This document shows positions 9,885 through 18,927 of a DNA stretch of 64,000 bases, piece by piece. The DNA is from Sphingobium sp. Its GTDB lineage: Bacteria > Pseudomonadota > Alphaproteobacteria > Sphingomonadales > Sphingomonadaceae. A model generated the notes under the pieces. It was not told the DNA's origin, made no database searches, and was given only the letters and a program-made list of their open reading frames with translations. The first letter of the stretch is position 1. Each line of letters opens with the position of its first letter. Location of the stretch: the NCBI GenBank assembly GCA_017744605.1, contig JAGIAZ010000005.1, forward strand, positions 82,197 through 146,196. Direction: 5' to 3'. A program made the position numbers and the translations under genes.

Positions 9885-10676
9885 ATGATCGCGGCCCCGC
9901 CTACACAACCCGCTGAAACCGCACGTTATGGTGCGGGGGAACAGCCGCGCCGCCGTGCCCTCTTGCTGGCCATCATCCTGCACATTCTGATCGGCCTGGT
10001 TGTCGTCTACCAGAAGCGCGAGCCGATCGCGAAAATGGGTGAGGAAGGCCTCAAGACCTTCAACGTCGCGCCGGAAGGGCCGAAGGGATCGCAGACCGAC
10101 AAGACCGAGCAGAAGCAGGAGAAGAAGCAGACCAAACAGGCTGCGTCCCAGGACGTGCCCGTTCCCACCGAAACGCCGCCTCCGCCACCAGACACGCCTC
10201 CGCCGGTCGTCCGCGATTTCCAGATGCCGTTCCTGCAGCTGAACAGCCAGGATTATGCCGCGAGCAATATCGGCAAACAGCCTTCGCAGCGTCCGGCAGC
10301 CGGTCCTTCCCTCGCCCAGGGCGACAGCAAGGGCACCTATGGGCCAGGTTCGGGGCCCGGAGGCGCGACGCTCTATCCGGCGGACTGGTATCGCGAGCCC
10401 ACCGACGCGGAGCTCGGCGGCTATCTGAAGCCCGACATGCCGCGCGCGGGTTGGGGCATGATCGCCTGCAAGACCATCGCCCAATATCATGTCGACGATT
10501 GCTACATCATGGGGGAATCGCCCCGTGGATCGGGTTTCGCCCGCTCGGTGCTGAATGCGTCCTGGCAATTCCTCGTCATGCCGCCGCGCATAAACGGCAA
10601 GACGCAGGTCGGCACATGGGTGAGCATCCGCATCACCTATTATGACGGCAGCATCAAATCGGCATCCGGCGGCTGA
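9885..10676 (+). CDS. TonB-like proline-rich inner-membrane protein
   Basis: Single N-terminal TM (LLLAIILHILIGLVVVY), Pro/Lys/Gln-rich linker. Confidence 0.55.
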   Translation: MIAAPPTQPAETARYGAGEQPRRRALLLAIILHILIGLVVVYQKREPIAKMGEEGLKTFNVAPEGPKGSQTDKTEQKQEKKQTKQAASQDVPVPTETPPPPPDTPPPVVRDFQMPFLQLNSQDYAASNIGKQPSQRPAAGPSLAQGDSKGTYGPGSGPGGATLYPADWYREPTDAELGGYLKPDMPRAGWGMIACKTIAQYHVDDCYIMGESPRGSGFARSVLNASWQFLVMPPRINGKTQVGTWVSIRITYYDGSIKSASGG

Positions 10677-10694
10677 GGCCGGATATCGACGCGC

Positions 10695-11477
10695 TTATTT
10701 GTCGCGCTTCTTGCGGTGCGTTTCCATGTCGAGGACCGTCGTGTCGGCACCTTCGGCGGGCAGCAGGCCGAGACGCCGCGCCACTTCCTGATAAGCCTCG
10801 ACCTCACCGCCGAGATCGCGGCGGAAGCGGTCCTTGTCGAGCTTCTCGCCGGTCGCCGCGTCCCACAGGCGGCAATTGTCGGGGCTGATCTCATCAGCAA
10901 GGATGATGCGCGAATAATCGCCATCCCAGATGCGGCCGAACTCGAGCTTGAAGTCGACCAGGCGGATGCCGATGCCCGCGAACAGGCCGGAGAGGAAGTC
11001 GTTCACGCGGATCGCCATATCGGCGATGTCGTGCATTTCCTCCGGATTGGCCCAGCCGAAGCAGGCGATATGCTCCTCGGTCACCAGCGGATCGCCGAGC
11101 GCATCGTCCTTGAGGCAATATTCGATGAGAGTCCGCGGCAGTTGCGTGCCCTCTTCGATGCCCAGACGCTTGGAGAGGCCACCGGCGGCGACATTGCGCA
11201 CGATCACCTCGAGCGGCACGATCTCGACCTGGCGGATCAGCTGCTCGCGCATGTTGAGGCGACGAATGAAGTGCGTGGGCACGCCGATATTGCCGAGCAG
11301 CGTGAAGACATGCTCGGAAATCCGGTTGTTGAGCACGCCCTTGCCGTTGATCGTGCCCTTCTTCTGCGCGTTGAACGCCGTCGCGTCGTCCTTGAAATAT
11401 TGGATCAGCGTGCCGGGTTCGGGGCCCTCGTAGAGGATCTTCGCCTTGCCTTCGTAGATTTGGCGGCGACGGGACAT
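10695..11477 (-). CDS. purC: Phosphoribosylaminoimidazolesuccinocarboxamide synthase
   Basis: [40 protein letters not shown] synthetase motifs. Confidence 0.95.
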   Translation of the reverse strand: MSRRRQIYEGKAKILYEGPEPGTLIQYFKDDATAFNAQKKGTINGKGVLNNRISEHVFTLLGNIGVPTHFIRRLNMREQLIRQVEIVPLEVIVRNVAAGGLSKRLGIEEGTQLPRTLIEYCLKDDALGDPLVTEEHIACFGWANPEEMHDIADMAIRVNDFLSGLFAGIGIRLVDFKLEFGRIWDGDYSRIILADEISPDNCRLWDAATGEKLDKDRFRRDLGGEVEAYQEVARRLGLLPAEGADTTVLDMETHRKKRDK

Positions 11478-11626
11478 GGGCTGGTACCTACTCGTGAAAG
11501 ACTGGCCGGAAAATCAACGCCCCGGCGACGCGAATCGAAAAGGATCAGCGGACGCCGGGGCTGTTGTTCGAGCCTGTAGACCAAGCAGGCGACAAGTGCA
11601 ATTTGCACCCGCCCGCCGGTCGGATG

Positions 11627-12478
11627 TCAGACAAGGTTGGTCTTGTAGAGCTTGGTAAGCTCAGCCCAGGCCTTCTCGGCGGCCTCCATATTATAGGCGG
11701 CGCTTCCCGGCACGCACCAGCCATGGTCGGCCGGATAGACCTCGACCGTCGCGGGCCGCTTCGCAGCGGCGAAGGCGGCCTTGAGCGTGTCCTTGTCGGT
11801 CGGGGCACGCGCATCGTCATTCTTGGCGATACAGCAGAGGAACGCCGCCTTGGTCTTGGGAATGAGCAGGTGCGGGCTGGCCGGCGTGGTGGTCACGAGA
11901 CCGCCGCCATGGAAGCTGCCGACGGCGCCGATGCGATTGGATACCGCCGCGGCTGTCCGGAAGGAGAGCGGGCCGCCCATGCAATAGCCCTGCACCCCGG
12001 CTTTCTTCTTCTTGTTGGTCGCGGCCTGGGCATCGAGGAAGCCGAGATAGGCAATCGCGTCGCTGTCGACGCCTTCGTCCTTGATGGCGTTCCGATAACC
12101 GAACATCTTCTGCATGTCGGGGTTCGCGCCGCCCGCGAGAATGTCCTTCGACGTCGCGCTGCGATAGAAGGGATTGGGCACCAGAACGGTGTAGCCCTGC
12201 GCGGCAAGGCGCCGGCCCATTTCGCGGAAGACCGGACGCAGGCCGAAAATGTCGGGCCACATGAGGACGGCAGGCCAGGCGCCCTTGCCGCCGGGATGGA
12301 ACAGCGCGGCATCGGCGGTGCCGTCCGGCGTCTTGACGCTGACGTCGGTCTCCACGACGCTCTCGGCGGCATAAGCGGCCGTGCCTGAGAGTGTCGCCGC
12401 GGCGCCCAGCGCCACAAACGTCCGGCGGGTCAGCGACCAATCCTCGAACAGGCCAGAATTGATTTCATTGTCGCACAT
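11627..12478 (-). CDS. Dienelactone hydrolase family protein
   Basis: PAVLMWPDIFGLRP, GYCMGGPLSF, YPADHGW. Confidence 0.87.
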   Translation of the reverse strand: MCDNEINSGLFEDWSLTRRTFVALGAAATLSGTAAYAAESVVETDVSVKTPDGTADAALFHPGGKGAWPAVLMWPDIFGLRPVFREMGRRLAAQGYTVLVPNPFYRSATSKDILAGGANPDMQKMFGYRNAIKDEGVDSDAIAYLGFLDAQAATNKKKKAGVQGYCMGGPLSFRTAAAVSNRIGAVGSFHGGGLVTTTPASPHLLIPKTKAAFLCCIAKNDDARAPTDKDTLKAAFAAAKRPATVEVYPADHGWCVPGSAAYNMEAAEKAWAELTKLYKTNLV

Positions 12479-12609
12479 TGCGTGAATCCCTCCTCATTGT
12501 CCGTCCATTGATTTTGTCCGGAGGCTCTGCCTGCGTGCCCGCACTGTCAAGGGCCGGGCGGCGGACAGTTTCATTCGCAGCCCCTGTTGCCCGGTCCTGC
12601 TGCCCCGTC

Positions 12610-13635
12610 CTACTGCAGGGTCGCGACCAGCGCCTGCACCTCATCATCGTCCGCCGCGGCGGGATGTACGACACGCCGCACCTCGATCGCCGGAATCGGA
12701 TCGACGAAGGGCAACCGCCTGAGGCCCGAACTGGCGCCGATGCGCGCCGCCGCCGCGCCAAAGAGCGGCAATATGCCCGCCCCTTCGCGCGCATTTTCGG
12801 TAAGCCGGCCATAATCGTCGCTCTCGAGCGCGACCGGCATGGCCCCAAGGCCGCCGCCCGAGAGGCAGGCATCGACCAGCGGGCGCAATCGATTGGCTGC
12901 GGCAAAGGTCAGGAGCGCATATTCGGCAATGTCGTCGCGGCTCACGAATTCCAGCGCGGCGAGCGGATGATCGCAGCCGACATAGAGCGACCAGCGCTCG
13001 CTCCAGAGATAATCGGACGGAAAGATCCGTGTCGCGCCCAGCGCATAGAAATAAGCCATGGTCACGCGGTCTTCGGAGAGCGCGAGCGCGACGCGATCCG
13101 CAACGAAGCAATTATAGTCGATCGTCACCGGCCGATGCGGAAAGGCATCCTCGAACGCGGCGACCTTGGCCTGGAAGCGCGCGAGAATCGAAGGATGGAT
13201 ACCGATGGTGATCGGTCGATCCGAGTGGGCATGCGGTGCCCAATGCGCATCGGGCGCTTCGACCGGCAAATCCGGCTGTTCTTCGACCTCTGGCGATACC
13301 GGCTTCATCGATGTCGGTGCTGCACGCCTGGCGGGCGCTGCCTGTGGCGCCGGCGGCACAACGCCGGCATGGTCACGCATCGCCTGCACCAGCGCGTCGC
13401 AATCGGCGAGAATGATCCGCGCACGGCTCAGCGCCGCCGCCCCCGCCGCAGACATGGCAGCCTTGCCGCCCCTTGCCCGCGCGAACAGCGAGACGCCCAG
13501 CCGGGTCTCCAGTTGCTTGATATGGTCGCTGATCGCCACCTGCGACACGCCCAGCGCCCGCGCGGCAGCGCGAAAACTGCCCTCGCGCGCAATCGCGTCC
13601 AGGGCCTCGAGTTGCCGTAGGGTCGGGCGGTCCAT
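12610..13635 (-). CDS. LysR-family transcriptional regulator
   Basis: N-terminal HTH LRQLEALDAIAREGSFRAAARALGVSQVAISDHIKQLE. Confidence 0.87.
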   Translation of the reverse strand: MDRPTLRQLEALDAIAREGSFRAAARALGVSQVAISDHIKQLETRLGVSLFARARGGKAAMSAAGAAALSRARIILADCDALVQAMRDHAGVVPPAPQAAPARRAAPTSMKPVSPEVEEQPDLPVEAPDAHWAPHAHSDRPITIGIHPSILARFQAKVAAFEDAFPHRPVTIDYNCFVADRVALALSEDRVTMAYFYALGATRIFPSDYLWSERWSLYVGCDHPLAALEFVSRDDIAEYALLTFAAANRLRPLVDACLSGGGLGAMPVALESDDYGRLTENAREGAGILPLFGAAAARIGASSGLRRLPFVDPIPAIEVRRVVHPAAADDDEVQALVATLQ

Positions 13636-13751
13636 AGCGATAGGTCTATGCTTGTCGCGTTACGAGTCAATGGCAGTCCGGACAAATTGGGTTCGGCAAT
13701 GCCATTGACCGCCGGCGCTTGCTTGTGGCAAGCGGCACGCCGCCTAGGAGC

Positions 13752-13825
13752 GCGGGTATAGCTCAATGGTAGAGCACTAGCCTTCCAAGCTTGTGATGCG
13801 GGTTCGATCCCCGCTACCCGCTCCA
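13752..13825 (+). tRNA. tRNA-Gly(UCC), prophage integration target, intact copy
   Basis: Acceptor GCGGGTA/TACCCGC, anticodon loop CTTCCAA, T-arm GCGGGTTCGATCCCCGC, encoded CCA. Confidence 0.93.
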
Positions 13826-13829
13826 GCCT
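13778..13829 (+). repeat. attL core (52 bp)
   Basis: TAGCCTTCCAAGCTTGTGATGCGGGTTCGATCCCCGCTACCCGCTCCAGCCT identical to 54908-54959. Confidence 0.95.
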
Positions 13830-13843
13830 TCATGCTGCAGATA

Positions 13844-15076
13844 TTAGCCATTTCTGTCGCCTCCAACAAGCTTCAGACGCGGCGCCGATGCGGTAACATT
13901 GCGGTATGCGCCAGGTGCCAGCGCTTCGATCTCGTCAATGATTTCCTCGGTCGCAGCCATCGCAAGGCCGAGATTCGCAGGGTCGATGATCGCGTAGATG
14001 TCCGACATGGCGAACGGTACGTGGCCGAGCATGATTTCGCCCTGCCGCCACTGCGCCTCACCTATCCGCTTGCGGGCAATCGTGGAGATCGACCGCCTGA
14101 TAAGCTTCGGGCCGGCCTCGCGATTTGCGGGCAGTTTCAGATGAGCGCGCAGCTTGTCCCATGATGCGCGCACGCTCGCTGCCTGTATCCAATTGCCTTC
14201 GAGTTCATCGAGCCACGGGCGCATCTGCTTGGCAATCGGCACCATGGGCAATCGCTTGTTGGTCCGCTGGCGCCGCACGGGATTCAGGTCCAACACATGG
14301 GCGGCGCTGTGCCACTGGTCGCTTCTCACCGCCAGAACGGTTTCAGGACGCGCCCAGGAGGCCACTGCGAGGCGAAGATACGCCAAGAGCGTCTGCCGCT
14401 CCTTGATGCGCAGCGCGATGAGCGCGTCCGATTTCTCCTCGGGGCGCAGGCAATAGTTGAACATCGCTGCGATCGTCTCGACGGGCACACGCAGTTTCGG
14501 GCTCTGCGTAACATTCACCTGCTGCTGCGCGGTGAACTTCGCACGCTGTCCTGGGACGGCATTGATCGCGGCGGCGAGCTGCATCACGCTGCCCTCAACA
14601 TGGGCCAGCGACCGGTCCCGCAGAACGCGGCCCTTGGGGCTGACAACGGGACGAGCAAGCGCCCATGCCCTGAATTTGACGATCCACGCTTCGTCGATCT
14701 CGGCGCAATGCGTTTCAGGCTTGGTTGCCGCAAGATAATCGATGACGTGAGACAGGCGGTGACGGCTCGCATCGTGACCGGCACTGCCCTCCCTGAGGAT
14801 GAGATAGTCGCCGATAGCTTGGCTGACCAAAGGTGAATACTCACCTTCCCATGGGCGCTGACAGGTCGGGCAAAGGCGTTCCCCCGCGTCATTCAGGTAG
14901 ATCCGGTCGAGGGCCTTGATCCCGGCTTGCAGATCGCTCGTGCCCGCGCTAGCTGATCGCTCGCGCTTAAGCTCGTCATCGTACCAGATGACTTCGAGGT
15001 TCGCACGGCCGGCGCGGCTGTGGAGGGCGTACTTGCCGCGCTGGTAGAGCGGCTTCTGGCGCTTCTTTGCAGGCAT
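13844..15076 (-). CDS. Tyrosine site-specific integrase
   Basis: Adjacent to attL; WARPETVL catalytic Arg region, IMLGHVPFAMSDIYAIIDP catalytic Tyr region. Confidence 0.9.
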   Translation of the reverse strand: MPAKKRQKPLYQRGKYALHSRAGRANLEVIWYDDELKRERSASAGTSDLQAGIKALDRIYLNDAGERLCPTCQRPWEGEYSPLVSQAIGDYLILREGSAGHDASRHRLSHVIDYLAATKPETHCAEIDEAWIVKFRAWALARPVVSPKGRVLRDRSLAHVEGSVMQLAAAINAVPGQRAKFTAQQQVNVTQSPKLRVPVETIAAMFNYCLRPEEKSDALIALRIKERQTLLAYLRLAVASWARPETVLAVRSDQWHSAAHVLDLNPVRRQRTNKRLPMVPIAKQMRPWLDELEGNWIQAASVRASWDKLRAHLKLPANREAGPKLIRRSISTIARKRIGEAQWRQGEIMLGHVPFAMSDIYAIIDPANLGLAMAATEEIIDEIEALAPGAYRNVTASAPRLKLVGGDRNG

Positions 15077-15228
15077 AGGTTCCTCTGAAATTCGGCCGCC
15101 GCTTCACGCAGGGCCCTATAGGCGCCCGTGGCGACAAGCAGGTCAAGATCGTCGGCGGAGAGCTGGATGCCCTTCCCTTGTTCGATGCGTCGGCTGAGGC
15201 GTCGGTCCAAGTCGGCCGGGTTGCTCAC
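14893..15228 (-). CDS. Small protein overlapping integrase start
   Basis: N-terminal ~50 aa looks coding; overlaps upstream stop (15225-15228). Confidence 0.4.
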   Translation of the reverse strand: MSNPADLDRRLSRRIEQGKGIQLSADDLDLLVATGAYRALREAAAEFQRNLCLQRSARSRSTSAASTPSTAAPAVRTSKSSGTMTSLSASDQLARARAICKPGSRPSTGST

Positions 15229-15587
15229 GCCGCCCTCCTCATCCGACGGGCCATCGTCGTCGCATGATCGTCCAAAATCCGCTGCGCCTCTTCACGGCTG
15301 AAACCCATGCCGCGCAGGCGCTTAATCTCCTCGCCCATCGGCGTGCGCGGGTCGCGCTTCCTCGGCTCCAGCACCAGGGCCGGAACAGCGTCGAGCAGCC
15401 GGTAGCCGCTGCAACTGCGTCCGATCTCGCTCTCGATGTTGATGCCTTTCTCGCGCAGCCGCTTGACCGCTGCCCAGATGGCATCATCCTCGACGCCGCA
15501 TATAGCCGCGAGCGATCCGGCGTTGCGCCATTGGCCATCGGCAAGCGCCGTCAGGATCTGACGTTGGAGGCGACCGAAGCGGTTCAT
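15225..15587 (-). CDS. Winged-helix/HTH phage protein
   Basis: LQRQILTALADGQWRNAGSLAAICGVEDDAIWAAVKRLREKGINIESE. Confidence 0.65.
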   Translation of the reverse strand: MNRFGRLQRQILTALADGQWRNAGSLAAICGVEDDAIWAAVKRLREKGINIESEIGRSCSGYRLLDAVPALVLEPRKRDPRTPMGEEIKRLRGMGFSREEAQRILDDHATTMARRMRRAA

Positions 15588-15712
15588 TTGCGGCGCTTCC
15601 GTTCGATCTTCGGCGTAACGAACCGCACAAACTCGCGCTTGATCGAGTCATAGACCAGATCGCCGGTCCGCTTTTCCGTTTCGCGGAAGGGGACGTACTC
15701 GCGGGCGATCAT
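15584..15712 (-). CDS. Small basic hypothetical protein
   Basis: MIAREYVPFRETEKRTGDLVYDSIKREFVRFVTPKIERKRRK; ATGA coupled to upstream ORF. Confidence 0.5.
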   Translation of the reverse strand: MIAREYVPFRETEKRTGDLVYDSIKREFVRFVTPKIERKRRK

Positions 15713-15858
15713 GACAGCCAAGCCACCACGCCAAACAGCATCACAAAACTGCCGATCAGAGCTGTCACGGCGGTTCCGGCGATCCGCAGCCATGTCGGGT
15801 GGGCTGCGATCTCGTTCCAGTGCAGGGCTTGCTCGTCGAGGGGGTGAAGGATCATCAT
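15709..15858 (-). CDS. Small single-TM protein
   Basis: Translated by eye: MMILHPLDEQALHWNEIAAHPTWLRIAGTAVTALIGSFVMLFGVVAWLS; ATGA overlap with next ORF. Confidence 0.5.
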   Translation of the reverse strand: MMILHPLDEQALHWNEIAAHPTWLRIAGTAVTALIGSFVMLFGVVAWLS

Positions 15859-15911
15859 GGCTGCTCCTGAGTTTATCCTCGCGGCGGATCGAAACCCGCC
15901 GGTTGGGAAAG

Positions 15912-16265
15912 TCAGTCGGCGACGCGACGGATCTGCGCGGCGAACGGATCGAACTCGCGGGCAATACGCATCTCATAGAGGCCGGCGGGGAGATCGTGCG
16001 CGCCGTGAGCGTCGGGCGCGTCCTGGATGAGCTGCATCGGTTCCTCGAGCAGGGCATAGAGGATACGCATCCCCTCCGGGGCGTCAGGCTTTTCGAGGAC
16101 AGCCACGGCGCCACTCAGAATGTGATGATTGCCGCTCTCGGAGTGACTGATAATCGGACGGCCGCGCTTGTCCTTCTCGTTGTGGGCAATGAGGCCGGCC
16201 GGCATGTCGCCAATGATGCGAAACACAGTGATTTCGCCTTGGGCACAGATAACTTCGCGCTTCAT
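15912..16265 (-). CDS. Conserved-looking hypothetical phage protein
   Basis: MKREVICAQGEITVFRIIGDMPAGLIAHNEKDKRGRP...; ordered domain-like sequence. Confidence 0.6.
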   Translation of the reverse strand: MKREVICAQGEITVFRIIGDMPAGLIAHNEKDKRGRPIISHSESGNHHILSGAVAVLEKPDAPEGMRILYALLEEPMQLIQDAPDAHGAHDLPAGLYEMRIAREFDPFAAQIRRVAD

Positions 16266-16276
16266 AATATGTCCTT

Positions 16277-17674
16277 TCAGGTGCGAACTGCGGGGTAGGA
16301 GAATTCGGAAGGTAACAGGCCGACCCGCCATGCCTGCGCTTCCAAAACGGACTTGATGTTGCTGGGAACACCCTCACAAATATCGCCATTCCGAGGGCAT
16401 TCGGCGAAGAGAAAGCGGCCCGGATTTGGCAGTCCGTCGAGCTTAATTTCGATGAGGCTGCCGTGCATTGGGTCAGGATCGCGATCGATGACCTTATGGG
16501 GAATGGCACCCGACTTGATGCCGCGAGCCCAACCGACACAGGCCAAGCCAGCCGCTCGCTGTTCCACATTCTCGCAACGGAGAATCTCGGCGGGATCGAT
16601 TTCGTCGCGATTGACGACCCAATTTGCCGGTAGGCGCGTACCGTGCCACGCGAACAGGGCAGACCCATCTCGCCATGCGCAGAATGGCCCATCTTCGCCG
16701 TGCGGCCGATTGCCCGCATCGACTGTTAAAATCGATGGACGATCCGAGATCATGCAAAAATCTGGATGCATTATCCGCGGGCCAGAATGCTCAGCCAGCG
16801 CGCGCCAGTGGTTCCATTTCGAATAATCTAGAGGTAGCTGAGCCACGTCCTGAAAGAAGCTCAAATAAGCATCCTCACCGGCCCATTGATTGCCGCCTGA
16901 CCACATCTGATAAGCATTTGCCGCGCAGCGAAGGCCGAAATCGCCGACCCCGATCTCGTGCGCAAGCTGGCGCATGTCAGCAGGCACATAATACCAGTTT
17001 GAGAGATCATCCCCGGTCGCATCCCTGGTCGCATCCCTGGTCGCAGCCCTGGTCGCATCCCAGGTCGCAGCCCTGGTCGCAGCCCCGGTCGCAGCCCTGG
17101 TCGCAGCCCCGGTCGCATCCCCGGTCGCATCCCCGGTCGCATCCCCGGTCGCAGCCCTGGTCGCAGCCCAGGTCGCAGCCCAGGTCGCATCCCCGGTCGC
17201 ATCCCTGGTCGCAGCCCCGGTCGCAGCCCAGGTCGCATCCCAGGTCGCATCCCTGGTCGCAGCCCCGGTCGCAGCCCAGGTCGCAGCCCAGGTCGCAGCC
17301 CAGGTCGCATCCCCGGTCGCATCCCTGGTCGCAGCCCCGGTCGCAGCCCAGGTCGCAGCCCTGGTCGCAGCCCTGGTCGCATCCCCGGTCGCAGCCCCGG
17401 TCGCAGCCCTGGTCGCAGCCCCTTTGCTGTGCCGGTGCCAAATGGAAGCGGCGAAACCGCCTGCAAAGGCCAGCACGAACGGAGATGGCACGAATACGAT
17501 ATGTTTCGGCGCCGGAAGATTGGCAGCGGCATAGAGACCAAGAACCGCCGAGCGGCAAATTTCACGATCCAGATCCGTCATGGCAGCCGTGGACATCGCG
17601 TTGGCGATCCAGCGATCACGCCATTCGGGGAAACGAGCGCGATGCTCGGGTATGAGTTCGTATTTCTTGCTCAT
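16277..17674 (-). CDS. Tetrapeptide-repeat protein with DUF6745-like C-terminus (recollected family)
   Basis: 34 (G/R/W)(A/D)AT tetrapeptides between two unique domains; C-term FAWHGTRLPANWVVNRDEIDPAEILRCENVEQR. Confidence 0.7.
   Translation of the reverse strand: MSKKYELIPEHRARFPEWRDRWIANAMSTAAMTDLDREICRSAVLGLYAAANLPAPKHIVFVPSPFVLAFAGGFAASIWHRHSKGAATRAATGAATGDATRAATRAATWAATGAATRDATGDATWAATWAATWAATGAATRDATWDATWAATGAATRDATGDATWAATWAATRAATGDATGDATGDATGAATRAATGAATRAATWDATRAATRDATRDATGDDLSNWYYVPADMRQLAHEIGVGDFGLRCAANAYQMWSGGNQWAGEDAYLSFFQDVAQLPLDYSKWNHWRALAEHSGPRIMHPDFCMISDRPSILTVDAGNRPHGEDGPFCAWRDGSALFAWHGTRLPANWVVNRDEIDPAEILRCENVEQRAAGLACVGWARGIKSGAIPHKVIDRDPDPMHGSLIEIKLDGLPNPGRFLFAECPRNGDICEGVPSNIKSVLEAQAWRVGLLPSEFSYPAVRT
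17011..17430 (-). repeat. 12-bp tandem array, + strand unit GGTCGCA[G/T]CCC[C/T/A]
   Basis: 34 consecutive in-frame units plus partial ends read directly. Confidence 0.97.
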
Positions 17675-18000
17675 GCACTTCCTCCTATAATCCCGTTGAT
17701 CTCCGCCTCACGGAGCCCGGCGCCGCGCAGCAATTCGGTGTCGCGGTTGCGGCGGCGCTCCACGGCCTTGCGATCGGCAAACGCCTCAATATCGGCGGTC
17801 CAGCGCTCATAGAGGAACGGCGCGCGGGTCCGGGCGATGTCGCGCTGGAATTGCGCGGCGGTGTCGGCGGCGTTGTGCAACCCCATCGCGCGCATCTTGC
17901 TCTCGGCCTCGATGAGCCGGGTCATGATGGTGTCGCCTACCGTCGGCTCTGAGCCGGGCAGGTTCATGGCGGCGAGGATGTTAGGGGTGCGAGCGTTCAT
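17671..18000 (-). CDS. Hypothetical phage protein
   Basis: Helical sequence; stop overlaps downstream start. Confidence 0.55.
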   Translation of the reverse strand: MNARTPNILAAMNLPGSEPTVGDTIMTRLIEAESKMRAMGLHNAADTAAQFQRDIARTRAPFLYERWTADIEAFADRKAVERRRNRDTELLRGAGLREAEINGIIGGSA

Positions 18001-18254
18001 GCCGCCACCCCGATCACAACCTGCACGCCATTGGCGGCAGCGCGGGCGAACATCCTGTCAAGCGGATGACGCATATCGGGAGCGCCGATCTCGGGGCAGC
18101 GGCGGTCCTTGGTGCGTGCCGTGCGATCCAGCCACATGAACAGCCGCAGCGCGCTATCGTCGCTCAGTGGGTTCTCGCGACCCTCGTTCATCAGCTCCGT
18201 GACGGTGAACGTCCGGGCCGTTGCGCGGCGGGGAAGGATTGCGGTGTGCTGCAT
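17997..18254 (-). CDS. Hypothetical phage protein, first gene of leftward operon
   Basis: MQHTAILPRRATARTFTVTELMNEG...; GAGG SD; ATGA coupling to next ORF; operators immediately upstream. Confidence 0.55.
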   Translation of the reverse strand: MQHTAILPRRATARTFTVTELMNEGRENPLSDDSALRLFMWLDRTARTKDRRCPEIGAPDMRHPLDRMFARAAANGVQVVIGVAA

Positions 18255-18282
18255 GGTGTCCTCGCGGTTGATGCGGGGACGT

Positions 18283-18304
18283 AAAGCACATCTAAATGTG
18301 CCAT
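18283..18304. promoter_or_regulatory. Predicted repressor operator OL1
   Basis: AAAGCACAT-CTAA-ATGTGCCAT, same inverted repeat as between cI and cro. Confidence 0.75.
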
Positions 18305-18312
18305 GCAACAGA

Positions 18313-18334
18313 AAAGAACATAGAGATGTGCTTT
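18313..18334. promoter_or_regulatory. Predicted repressor operator OL2
   Basis: AAAGAACAT-AGAG-ATGTGCTTT; 1 mismatch to consensus; centre 30 bp from OL1. Confidence 0.75.
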
Positions 18335-18354
18335 TATGGTGCGCGACGCGTCAC

Positions 18355-18477
18355 TGCAGCTCGATGGTCTCACCCGGCTTGCACATGGCGATCTCGAACC
18401 GCCGTGTCGGGCCGCGCTTGTTCGGGTAATCAGCGCCGACGATGGCGAGGGAGAGCTGGCGGGGCTGCGGCACGTGG
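18355..18477 (-). pseudogene. Possible HIRAN-domain fragment
   Basis: By-eye translation MPQPRQLSLAIVGADYPNKRGPTRRFEIAMCKPGETIELQ*, resembles HIRAN N-terminus but stops early; GTG start. Confidence 0.4.
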
Positions 18478-18486
18478 CTTGAGCAG

Positions 18487-18927
18487 CTATGCGGTCGGAA
18501 TGAACTTAACTGCTATGCCGACGATGGCGGCGATGATCGTCATCAAGATTCCCATCTTCACGAGAAAGTTGTGAAGCTTCGTATCGATCCAATCCTTCGT
18601 CGGGAGATTATCGACCTTCACCTTGATTTCGGCAACCTCGACCGGCAGCCCAATCAGCTTGTCGAGATCGGCGCGAATGTGTTTCACTTCCGCCTCCAAT
18701 ACTGCAACTCGCGCTTCCATCCCTGGCCCTCCGGGTCCGCCTCCTGTGCCGCCGGTTTGAGATGGAGGCAAGTCTCGACCTCCGCCGCCGCCCAGCAAAG
18801 CATCGGTGAATGCTACGATTGCAGGCTTTATATTTGATTGCACCGCTTTCGACGCAAGAGGCGTTTTCTGGGATAGCTGGGAGCCAGTATCCGCGACCAG
18901 CCTCAAATGCTCATTCTGCATCGCCAT
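18487..18927 (-). CDS. Coiled-coil protein with C-terminal TM anchor
   Basis: MEARVAVLEAEVKHIRADLDKL coiled coil; LVKMGILMTIIAAIVGIAVKF TM. Confidence 0.65.
   Translation of the reverse strand: MAMQNEHLRLVADTGSQLSQKTPLASKAVQSNIKPAIVAFTDALLGGGGGRDLPPSQTGGTGGGPGGPGMEARVAVLEAEVKHIRADLDKLIGLPVEVAEIKVKVDNLPTKDWIDTKLHNFLVKMGILMTIIAAIVGIAVKFIPTA

Noticed and set aside
12478-13620. 380-aa plus ORF antisense to the LysR gene
   Set aside because: Arg-rich antisense artefact.
17011-17430. CRISPR-like array
   Set aside because: Units are contiguous 12-mers without spacers and lie inside a coding frame; no cas genes.
16624-17655. Long ORFs in other frames over the 12-bp array (343 aa +, 234 aa -, 183 aa -)
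   Set aside because: A 12-bp period keeps several frames open; only the 465-aa minus frame has unique, protein-like flanks and a coupled start.
16624-18254. Diversity-generating retroelement
   Set aside because: No reverse transcriptase or separate template repeat visible in the window; variation limited to two fixed positions.
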